The translations under genes were made by a program, and so were the position numbers. DNA of 21,981 bases from Anaerolineae bacterium (GTDB taxonomy: Bacteria; Chloroflexota; Anaerolineae; 4572-78; J111). The notes below the pieces were generated by a model. The model ran no database searches, was not told the DNA's origin, and worked only from the letters and a program-made list of their open reading frames with translations. Shown here one piece after another: positions 6,528 to 13,600 of the stretch. Within the stretch, counting starts at the first letter, position 1. Each line of letters opens with the position of its first letter. The stretch is from positions 1 through 21,981 of the forward strand of contig JAGRBY010000044.1 in the NCBI GenBank assembly GCA_020433835.1. Direction: 5' to 3'.

Positions 6528-7037
6528 TCATTGGCCGGTTGCCTCCCGTCGTTGCTGCTGGGCCTGCCGGTAGAGTGCCGCCTGGAGCGTCTCTTCGCCG
6601 TGGGGTTCAAAGGTCAGGGTTAACATGGCTTCTTTGAAGGTTGCTTCCGACCAGCGGGCGATGATAGATTCATGACCCTTCATCAATTCTGCGAAGCGGT
6701 AATCGCCCAGGGCCGCTTCCCGCCAGCTGCGAAAGCAGAAGGTTTCACGCTCGGCGTCGAGCCAGACCTCAACGGCTTGCGGCGGAATGCCAAAATCCTC
6801 CATCACACGGCGTAACTTCTTACCCGGATAGTGGTTGAGAATGAGCAGCGTTCCTTCTTTTTGCGCCTGATCGGCGACATGGATAACGGTATGACACCAG
6901 ACATCTTGGTGAAAGGCTGAAAAGAAACCTGGGCTAGTGCTGGCGGCCTGGTTATCCGAGATGACCCAGAACAGCGAGAGCAGCATGGCTGCGACGATAA
7001 TCAGACCGTAGTTTCGATGATTCGGTTGGGATTGCAT
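6528..7037 (-). CDS. Single-pass Cys-pair membrane protein (paralogue 2)
   Basis: 169 residues with a short cytoplasmic N-terminus, one membrane helix (about 11-26, GLIIVAAMLLSLFWVI) and an outer domain. The Cys pair is C48 (DVWCHT) and C101 in FCFRSW, 53 residues apart, matching the family pattern described for the gene at 3290-3844. The C-terminal part is helical (ATFKEAMLTLTFEPHGEE) and aligns loosely with the 'YRAAILQTLYPDEFE' segment of the paralogue at 7263-7835. The tail is Gln/Arg-rich. The gene sits between leader copies C (before it) and D (after it). The function is unknown. Location next to the coupling ATPase suggests a cell-envelope part of the transfer machine or a surface factor such as entry exclusion, neither proven. 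Confidence 0.82.
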   Translation of the reverse strand: MQSQPNHRNYGLIIVAAMLLSLFWVISDNQAASTSPGFFSAFHQDVWCHTVIHVADQAQKEGTLLILNHYPGKKLRRVMEDFGIPPQAVEVWLDAERETFCFRSWREAALGDYRFAELMKGHESIIARWSEATFKEAMLTLTFEPHGEETLQAALYRQAQQQRREATGQ

Positions 7038-7140
7038 AACGATACCTTTCTATTGCTCCCCGTCTCGTCCTCCTGACTCGACGATGGAGCGGTAGCTCAA
7101 GGCTGGATCGGCCTGCTGGCCTCTCCAGTGTTTCTACTGC
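7038..7140 (-). ncRNA. Recurring leader element, copy C
   Basis: Precedes paralogue 2. On the minus strand it has a GGCC-AGCA-GGCC hairpin (7121-7110), CCAGCCTTGAGC with a TACC loop before the core, and a 36-nt core (7090-7055): GCTCC/GGAGC, CGTC/GACG, and inner GTC/GAC around an AGGA-containing loop. It is followed by AATAGAAAGG and the ATG at 7037. The rest of the gap, 7141-7262, shows no gene and no clear repeat. Confidence 0.7.
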
Positions 7141-7262
7141 ATGTGATTCGGGTTGCGTGGAGGCAGGTGACCAGGTCGGTGTATGGCTTTTGAAGCCCAG
7201 CTACTTTTCCTTTTTTCATCCGCCATGACGAGCAATATAACCCAAATCACGGGTAGTACCGG

Positions 7263-7835
7263 TTACTTCCAGCGTTCAACGGTGCTGTGAATTTTGGCTT
7301 CAAGCGGGAAGATGCGGTCGGCTATCTCAAACTCATCGGGATAGAGGGTTTGAAGGATTGCGGCGCGGTAGTCAGCTTCGGTCGGAGTGCGATCAGCCGG
7401 CAGGAGGTCATCCACAGGACCGCGACTTAACCAGCTCCAGCTTTCATGAACTTTCTGCCAGCTATCGAAACATTGCGTCTCCATAATCAGGTACGCCTGC
7501 AACATTTCCTCGTTGTAGGGGCTGTCGTCCGGTGTGCCGTTCCTGGAAGGCAGATTCTGAATGGCTTCATCCACGACATTGCGGCTCTTACCTGGTGCAT
7601 GCATAAGATCGACCGTAAAGGGCACGCCAGGATGCTGGATGTCCGATACACAAGCGATGCCAAACCATTCCCAGGGTGCTGAGACCGGGGAATTCTCGCC
7701 ATAGATGGCTTCCTGTATCATGCGGTCGTTGATCCAGCCGCTGATGCCTAACACCAGTGAAATACTGACAACGGCAATGAGCAGCGCAGGGCCGTATTTT
7801 CTATCGGTGAGTCTCTGTTGCTTAATGGTATGCAT
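7263..7835 (-). CDS. Single-pass Cys-pair membrane protein (paralogue 3)
   Basis: 190 residues from the ATG at 7835, which has AAAGGA eight bases upstream. The frame also extends to 7880, but those 15 codons are the leader element. A membrane helix lies at about 17-34 (ALLIAVVSISLVLGISGW). The outer domain carries C62 (IACVSD) and C122 in QCFDSW, 60 residues apart. The C-terminus (EADYRAAILQTLYPDEFE, then IADRIFP) closely resembles that of paralogue 4 (VNIRQAVLKAIFGREQFE, then AADKLFP), making these two the closest pair. No enzyme motif is visible. The outer domain is Trp- and acid-rich. Orientation is inferred from the basic N-terminus (QQRLTDRK) before the helix. Confidence 0.84.
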   Translation of the reverse strand: MHTIKQQRLTDRKYGPALLIAVVSISLVLGISGWINDRMIQEAIYGENSPVSAPWEWFGIACVSDIQHPGVPFTVDLMHAPGKSRNVVDEAIQNLPSRNGTPDDSPYNEEMLQAYLIMETQCFDSWQKVHESWSWLSRGPVDDLLPADRTPTEADYRAAILQTLYPDEFEIADRIFPLEAKIHSTVERWK

Positions 7836-7945
7836 GGGAAATCCTTTCTTTTGCTCCCCGTTTCGGCCTGCTGGCCTCACGATGGAGCGTGCTCAAGGCT
7901 GGAGCGGTCGTACTGACCGCCTTCCTGCCTCTTGGTTTGTAGAAG
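7836..7945 (-). ncRNA. Recurring leader element, copy A (best conserved)
   Basis: Precedes paralogue 3 and begins just after the stop of paralogue 4. On the minus strand it has a GCGGTC/GACCGC hairpin (7920-7904), CCAGCCTTGAGC, then a 36-nt core (7888-7853): GCTCC/GGAGC, CGT/ACG and GGCC-AGCA-GGCC. It is followed by AAAAGAAAGGA and the ATG. Almost every base from TTCTACAAA onward can be matched in copy B. Confidence 0.75.
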
Positions 7946-7962
7946 GCTTTGGCGAATCGCCG

Positions 7963-8742
7963 TTACTCCGTGAGGGGTGGCAGAACATGTGGAAAAAGCT
8001 TATCGGCAGCTTCAAATTGTTCACGGCCAAAGATCGCTTTCAGGACGGCCTGCCGTATATTGACTTCATCGAATGGCTCGTCAGGATTAAGCTTGACCGT
8101 GGCCCCCCCGAATGTGAAGAAATTGACGACATCCCACATTTCTATCCATGTGGCATAACAGTCGGTGCCGTGGGTCGAAAATTGTACGATTTCCGGCCAG
8201 GGTCGCGGCGGAAGACCGTCATGATCGAGCATTTCCATCGCAGAAAGCAGGGCGTCAACACCGCCCTCGGATGGATGCGAAACCCGTCCGAGAAATCGCC
8301 GGTCGGGAAATTCGATCTTTACCACAGTGGAGCAGAACACATAATCGCCACTTGGGACGGCGATCTGCATGGGGGTTGGTTCATCGCTGGCCTCGGGTTG
8401 CGGTGAGCGACAGGTCGCCAGTGTGCTGATAATGATGACGCCCAGTAGCACGAGTTTCCAGAGGCGTGGTTTGCGGATGGCATATCGATAATTATGACTA
8501 TCGTGGGCGGCAAACCACTTGCCGCTTGCTTGCACCGCACGGGCTCCAGCTAAAAACAGTTCCCCGAACAGTTTTCTTAACGCCGCCGCTCTGTGCTTTC
8601 TGTCTTCGCTAGTTCTATGGCTGGTTCTCAAATTCCGCAGCTTTGTCGTGAACGACCAACGGCCTTCGGCCTTTTGTCGCCACATGCTAGCGTAATTCTC
8701 AACACTCTCTAGGTAGTGTCTATATTTCTGTTGGTAGTTCAT
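7963..8742 (-). CDS. Single-pass Cys-pair membrane protein (paralogue 4, long N-terminus)
   Basis: 259 residues. It differs from its relatives in a basic cytoplasmic N-terminus of about 93 residues before the membrane helix (94-110, LWKLVLLGVIIISTLAT). The outer domain has C137 (YVFCST) and C195 in DCYATW (Thr replaces the Ser of the motif), 58 residues apart. It ends like paralogue 3 (QAVLKAIFGREQFE, AADKLFP). A further Cys (C111) sits right after the helix; the context LATC is a poor lipobox, and the long N-terminus argues against lipoprotein processing. The gene has its own hairpin leader (8743-8836) rather than a clear copy of the recurring one, but GGAGCA precedes the ATG as in the others. 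The function is unknown. Confidence 0.84.
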   Translation of the reverse strand: MNYQQKYRHYLESVENYASMWRQKAEGRWSFTTKLRNLRTSHRTSEDRKHRAAALRKLFGELFLAGARAVQASGKWFAAHDSHNYRYAIRKPRLWKLVLLGVIIISTLATCRSPQPEASDEPTPMQIAVPSGDYVFCSTVVKIEFPDRRFLGRVSHPSEGGVDALLSAMEMLDHDGLPPRPWPEIVQFSTHGTDCYATWIEMWDVVNFFTFGGATVKLNPDEPFDEVNIRQAVLKAIFGREQFEAADKLFPHVLPPLTE

Positions 8743-8836
8743 AGAATGCTCCTGAATAGCGAGTCGTCATCGGTCATGAGCCGTTCGCTATTGCTCATGA
8801 ACAAACCACTGATGACCGATGACTCACGATGGGCGA
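8743..8836 (-). promoter_or_regulatory. Leader with mutually exclusive hairpins before paralogue 4
   Basis: Three perfect complementary pairs overlap here: 8755-8762 with 8785-8792 (AATAGCGA/TCGCTATT), 8774-8781 with 8793-8800 (TCATGAGC/GCTCATGA), and 8766-8777 with 8812-8823 (GTCATCGGTCAT/ATGACCGATGAC). They cannot all form at once. The last bases before the ATG are CAGGAGCATTCT. The layout GAGC...GCTC...GGAGC-ATG resembles the recurring leader, so this may be a diverged sixth copy or an independent attenuator. Confidence 0.55.
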
Positions 8837-9097
8837 TCAGTCTTTAATCGCCTGTTCCGATTGCCGCCATCCATCAACTACATGGCTGCTGATGGCTCCA
8901 TCGTCCGCACGGGCGATATCGCTGCCTTTGGCAGAGGTGGCGTCTTCATGGGGCCACATGGCCCGATAGCTTTCCAGGGGAATACCATCCTGGGTATAAT
9001 CCCCATTGGGGTCGATGCTCCGGGTCCAGTCATTGATATCCTGTGGTGTGACGCCGATGATGTCGGCGGCTTCCTGGGGTGTTTTCCAGTGGCTCAT
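8837..9097 (-). CDS. Small excisionase-like/MerR-type HTH protein
   Basis: 86 residues from the ATG at 9097, which has AGGAG at ideal spacing (7). The frame also continues upstream to 9244, but that part translates a hairpin and has no ribosome binding site. The N-terminus (TPQEAADIIGVTPQDINDW, then IPLESYRAMW) fits the helix-turn-helix and wing of excisionase or MerR-like proteins. In those, 'T..EAA..LGV....I..W' forms the helices and 'G.IP...Y' the wing. The rest is acidic and probably disordered. In a mobile element such proteins act as recombination directionality factors or as regulators of transfer genes. No integrase is visible in this window, so a regulator role is equally likely. The gene lies upstream of the membrane-protein cluster in the same direction. 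Confidence 0.72.
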   Translation of the reverse strand: MSHWKTPQEAADIIGVTPQDINDWTRSIDPNGDYTQDGIPLESYRAMWPHEDATSAKGSDIARADDGAISSHVVDGWRQSEQAIKD

Positions 9098-9118
9098 ACA
9101 ATACTCCTGTCCGGCAGG

Positions 9119-9170
9119 GGGTTCAGAGTCCGGGGTGCAGGGTTTGCCGGGTATGCCGGACTCTGAGCCC
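9119..9170. repeat. Long imperfect hairpin ahead of the HTH gene
   Basis: GGGTTCAGAGTCCGG (9119-9133) pairs with 9156-9170 over 15 positions with a single mismatch (9122/9167), and the loop is 22 bases. It lies between the stop of the surface protein (9190) and the ribosome binding site of the HTH gene, so it could uncouple the two or bind the HTH protein. Confidence 0.65.
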
Positions 9171-9189
9171 TTAGCGTTAACGGCTTCCG

Positions 9190-9924
9190 CTAAGTTTGGC
9201 GCTTCCACCAAGCCACCAGTTGCGATTCCAATGCTTGCCACCATACCGGCAACCGCGCGCTGAGCCGCTTCAGACTTGCCATTAGCCGCCGCAAGCTTTC
9301 CTGTCGGCTTTGCCAGTCACCCATGCTCAGTAGGAGAATGAGTCCCAGTAGCGCCGAGGCAAGTAACATGCGCCCGGCACGTTGCATCAGTGCCTGATTG
9401 GCTGTGCTTAGCTCGGTACTAGCCATTATGGCGCTGTCGTCAGCAACGGCGACTGTATCCGTCAGCGGTTGTACCACTGCCAGCGTCAGGGGTGTTGGTG
9501 TGGGAATGAGCACCCGCGTCGATGTCGGTGCCAAAGCCACCGCAGAACATGGTGTTTCCACAATGAGCCATGCCTGATCTTCAGGGTTGACCGCCGTGAG
9601 GCGGATGATATTTAAGCCTTCGGTGAGCATAGTGCTAACTTCCTGGGGTGCGAGTTTCTCGCTTTCCACACCATAACCAATGCTCTGACCGGAGCTGAAC
9701 TCAATGGCTACGACCGATGTGCCTTGCAGATCAGCTTTGCCTTCAGCATCGCCTGCAAGCATCACGGTCTGTCCAGTCTGATACTCCAATATCGCTGGCT
9801 GACCATGTACTAACTGAATAGTTTGCGTGTCGCTGCAATCCCCAGTAGGGGATTGTCCATAGACCGGTGCTGCATTTACCAACATCATCAAAAAACTAAG
9901 GGTTAAAACGAGTAGGTTTTTCAC
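9190..9924 (-). CDS. Signal-peptide, single-pass surface protein with basic tail
   Basis: 244 residues from a GTG at 9924 with AAAGGA upstream. An earlier in-frame start at 10011 would put 29 non-hydrophobic residues before the signal peptide. Residues 1-23 form a signal peptide (KNLLVLTLSFLMMLV). The outer domain (about 24-135) is beta-rich and has two Cys, C30 and C126, likely a disulfide across the whole domain. A Pro/Thr/Val-rich stalk with PTPTP follows, then a membrane helix (about 184-201, RMLLASALLGLILLLSMG) and a 43-residue basic, Trp-containing cytoplasmic tail. The topology is type I, opposite to the neighbouring paralogues. I do not recognise the family. A surface adhesin or mating-pair factor is possible. 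It is the first gene of the GC-rich transfer block. Confidence 0.8.
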   Translation of the reverse strand: MKNLLVLTLSFLMMLVNAAPVYGQSPTGDCSDTQTIQLVHGQPAILEYQTGQTVMLAGDAEGKADLQGTSVVAIEFSSGQSIGYGVESEKLAPQEVSTMLTEGLNIIRLTAVNPEDQAWLIVETPCSAVALAPTSTRVLIPTPTPLTLAVVQPLTDTVAVADDSAIMASTELSTANQALMQRAGRMLLASALLGLILLLSMGDWQSRQESLRRLMASLKRLSARLPVWWQALESQLVAWWKRQT

Positions 9925-9962
9925 GATAGGTGTGTCCTTTCTTGCTATGCTAGAATCTACAA

Positions 9963-10101
9963 ATGACGGAAATACTGAGCGACCATGTTGATGGTCATAA
10001 ACACACGTCATCTACACACTCAGCTACAGCCTTTATAATTTAGTTTGCTGTGAAGCTGGTGACGACCACAGAACGACCTGTGATGGTCACAATATAAAGG
10101 C
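9963..10101. promoter_or_regulatory. Paired operator-like inverted repeats upstream of transfer module
   Basis: Two symmetric structures sit side by side. The first has ATGACG/CGTCAT (9963-9968 with 10006-10011) around GACCAT-GTTG-ATGGTC (9981-9996). The second has GCCTTTATA/TATAAAGGC (10029-10037 with 10093-10101) around a 13-base pair with two mismatches (10059-10071 with 10078-10090). A 12-base direct repeat, TGATGGTCAYAA, is found in each (9989-10000 and 10081-10092), 92 bases apart. This looks like a control region for the minus-strand surface-protein gene, at the edge of the AT-rich cargo. Confidence 0.5.
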
Positions 10102-10197
10102 AAAAAGAATGGATCTGGGGTGTGAATCTGTCAGGGCAATAAGGGTGACAAAATGTCATCCTTGGGGTATAGAAAATAAGGTATACTTTCGAGGATA

Positions 10198-10599
10198 TTA
10201 TTCACGCCCACTATCAAGGGCTTTATATTGAAAATGAGTACCTAGTGAATTGAGAATCATCTGATCGACCCGTATCTCTGGGGGAAGTAACTGAAAAGCA
10301 ATGGCATGTCCTTTGTTTTCAAGAATATCCCAGGTCTCTTTGAAAAGAGGGGTTTGCATAATCTGAAATTCATCACGCTCAAAATCGCTAGTATGAATGC
10401 GAACCAGTGCAGCTACATAGGAATCGTCACCCCGACAATAATCTGATTCCACTTGGGCTTCCAATTTCGTTCGCAACTCATCGGGAAGCTTGTCACCAAT
10501 TCTATACAATATCTGTGCATCAATACTTGCAGCGACGGCACTTTTCAGCAGCTTTCCATAGATGTCTTCCGAAATCTCAATTTTGCCGATTTGGGGCAT
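10198..10599 (-). CDS. Small hypothetical protein divergent from the STAND gene
   Basis: 133 residues, no recognised domain, no membrane helix, no signal peptide. The N-terminus (IEISEDIYGKLLKSAVAASID) is helical. There is one Cys (DYCRGDD). The composition is acidic and soluble-looking. Codon usage and base composition are AT-richer than in the transfer genes and match the adjacent STAND gene, so the two probably arrived together. It is transcribed away from the STAND gene across an 87-base gap. A TATAAT on the minus strand (10619-10614) lies 15 bases before the ATG. No good ribosome binding site is seen, which would fit a short-leader transcript. It could be a partner or regulator of the STAND system. 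Confidence 0.6.
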   Translation of the reverse strand: MPQIGKIEISEDIYGKLLKSAVAASIDAQILYRIGDKLPDELRTKLEAQVESDYCRGDDSYVAALVRIHTSDFERDEFQIMQTPLFKETWDILENKGHAIAFQLLPPEIRVDQMILNSLGTHFQYKALDSGRE

Positions 10600-10686
10600 T
10601 GCGAGCGTGAATTATTATATTTGCTGTACATACTGACACAGTTTTGTGACCGATTTATGAAGCTTTGTTCATAGAAGGTGAAAATA
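10600..10686. promoter_or_regulatory. Divergent promoter region, cargo genes
   Basis: This 87-base AT-rich gap separates the two divergent cargo genes. Minus strand: TATAAT at 10619-10614 with no good -35. Plus strand: AGAAGGTG just before the ATG at 10687 is a good ribosome binding site, but no clear -35/-10 pair is seen. The HTH at the N-terminus of the plus-strand protein could act here. Confidence 0.35.
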
Positions 10687-13600
10687 ATGGCGGATTACAC
10701 AGAATTTGGAGAGTTATTATCACATTACAGAAGTAGAGATGATCGATCTTATCGATGGCTGGGGAGCAAGGTAGGTGTTAAGGGGCAGACTGTTTCTGAT
10801 TGGGAGAAAGTTGCAATAGACCGCCCTGGCAGCCCTGAAATAGTCATTCGCATTGCAGGTTATTTACGTTTGAAACGCAATGAATGTGAAGCACTGTTAC
10901 GAGCAGCAAATTACTTTGATGAAACACGTAAATCGCTGGAAGACTATCAGAAAAGCCTCGAACAAGATAACAGCGAGACAGCGCAGGACGCGCTAGAGTT
11001 TGTAAATAACTGGCTGAATATACCTGGCCAGGTTGCCAAACCAGCATCTCTTGAACGGCATTACACGAATGAAGCCCTCGATAGTTTCTTACAAAGAGAA
11101 ATTCCGATCTTTGAATCGGAAAAGAAAGAACTGGCATTTACGTTGCTATCGGCAGCAAGTCGTCCTGCAAGCTACCCTTATATGGAATTACTTGCATATC
11201 GGATGGAGGACGCAGCTCTTTTTGAGGGGCGTGAGTCAGCCACCGGACTTCTCTATGACAAGTTGAACAGACGGTGGCTTACCATTGTTCATGCTAGGTC
11301 GGGGGCCGGCAAAACCTCGCTGCTTCAGGCAGGTCTTGCCCCTGAATTGATCAAAAATCAATGTCTTCCTTTATTCCCTCGCACTCATGCAATGCAGGAT
11401 GGCGAGCGTACCTATCTGAATCCAATACTGGCTATCAAACAAGCCATCATTCCCCGTTCCAGAGGGTGGTCCGCAGCCTTTGCCGAATGCAGTCTATATC
11501 ATCTGATGACTGAGCTGTTTCGCTATATGGGCCATCACTTCAAGGAGATTGTCATTATACTGGACCAGTTTGAAGAGTTTTTCATTTTTCAAAAAGACGA
11601 AACCTCACGCCAGCGTTTTGTTGAAGAGTTAGCTTCCTTTGATCAGGAAAACAAGGATGTGCCAGTGCGCTTTGTTATTGCATTGCGCAATGATTATTAT
11701 TCAAATCTCGCTGAATTTGAACCTCATATTGATTCGGTCTATCTGAATCATTTCTATTTGACAAATATGAATCGTCGAGAAGTGATCGACATTATTACCA
11801 AGCCTATGGAAAGGCTGACCTCTCCTATACATTATGAACAGGCAATGGTGGATCGGTTGATTTACGATTTTGAGGAAAACAACCTCGAACTTCCCCATTT
11901 ACAGGTCATCTGTTCAACTTTGTACGAGCGAGCCATAAATGCAAACTCGAATCAAATAACCCTACAAAACTATGAAGGCCTAGGAGGTACGACAGGCTTT
12001 CTCAGTGGCTTTTTAGATAGACGGTTAAAAGAGTTTCAGGGATCCAGCGCTGACCTTGCCAAAACAGTACTGAAAGAATTGGTCAGCTCGCAAGGAACCG
12101 GTCAGGCGGTATATGTGACAACTCTCCATGCGCAAATGAGAGCTGAGGTCGCAGTCGTGGATGATGTGTTGCGCTGGCTTGTAAACCAGCGTCTTTTGAT
12201 AAGGGATGAAGAAGATGGTCTGGCCTTTTATGAACTGGCCCATGATGCTCTAGCTGAAACGATTAGTGGCTGGATTAGCGAATTGGAAATGAGACGTAAG
12301 TTTCTGGAAGAGACTTTATTGCACGGTTTGAGCCGTTGGCATACCTATGGTGAGATGATTTCCCAGGCAGGGTTGGAGTATATAAATAATCAACTCGCCG
12401 AGTTACAGGCACAGGAAATATCTTTAGCTTTTTTGAATGAGGAAATGCGCTTGCTTTTGTTACGTTCCGGTCTGGCTGCGGCTTATGCCGTACCAACATG
12501 GGTAGAATTGGCAGGGCAATACGGCGAAGAGCTATTAAAGGAGGGCCTTGAATCAGAACAGTGGGAGATGCGGCGAATGGCTATGCAAGGGCTAGGTTTG
12601 CTTTGGCAATGGCTGGAAGTATCTAAACTGGGAGATGAGCAAAGTAAAGAACGTATCAAGGCACTTCGTAATTTAGCTGATGCCACAGATAAACGCCTAC
12701 CAGGACTATTAGTGGCACTTCTATGCGATCCTGATGAAGATGTGGCTTGGGAAGCAGTTAGATTTTTAAGAGAGAGTGAGGACATTACAACAGTCATTCC
12801 ACAACTCAAACCTATGCTCCAAAGTACACATGCTCATACACGTCGCTATGCTGCGGAGATTTTAGGTGAATCTGGGAATCTAGCACTAGCAGAATCTTTG
12901 TTAGAATTATTAGAAGATCCAGATCAAAATACTCGGGACGTTGCTTTGCTAAGCCTGCATCGCATTTTAGAAATTCCAGCAAATATCAAATCTGAATCTT
13001 CCCATTTTGTAAATTCTAAAAATATTATTTCTAAATTGGAAGGGGAAAATGCTCCACATACTACAAAAATATTACTATCTATCCTGCCATACGAAAGTAG
13101 TATTGTTCAATTGGATATTCTGAAAGTTCTTAGAAAAACAGGTAATATTTGTGATGTAAGCCACCTGATTCGACTTACATACGATTCTGAACTCTGGATC
13201 CGTTTGCAAGCAACAGATATGTTAGGTGACACCCGTCATGCTGAAGCTTTTGAACCTCTATTGGTACTTGTAAGGGACGCTGACATGCATATTCGTATAG
13301 CAGCTATACAGGCACTAGGAAAACTAAAAGATGACAGGGCTGTTACACCACTCCTATTTTACTTGCATAATGAGACATCTGCGATACGTTGGGCTGTGAT
13401 TCAGAGTTTGAGTAGTATTTTGGAATTTCCAGAACTTACTGGATTAGGTGCTTCTGACGTACAGATTCGCCAGAAAACGGCAGAAAATTTGAGTAAATTA
13501 GCTGATAAACGAGCAATTGAGCCACTTATCAGTACTCTTAAAGACGAGAAAGGTATTGTTCGCCAGTATGTGGCAGAGGCACTTGGAAGACTTGGTGATA

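Noticed and set aside
6428..6610. TTG-started N-terminal extension of the coupling ATPase
   Set aside because: It translates a copy of the recurring leader and the end of the upstream gene; the ATG at 6427 has GGGAG and begins a normal coupling-protein sequence.
8400..8470. Lipoprotein signal in paralogue 4 (LATC after the membrane helix)
   Set aside because: The lipobox is poor (T before C) and 93 basic residues precede the helix, unlike a lipoprotein signal.
9098..9244. Longer form of the excisionase-like protein
   Set aside because: The extension overlaps a hairpin and the end of the preceding gene and has no ribosome binding site, while AGGAG sits ideally before the ATG at 9097.
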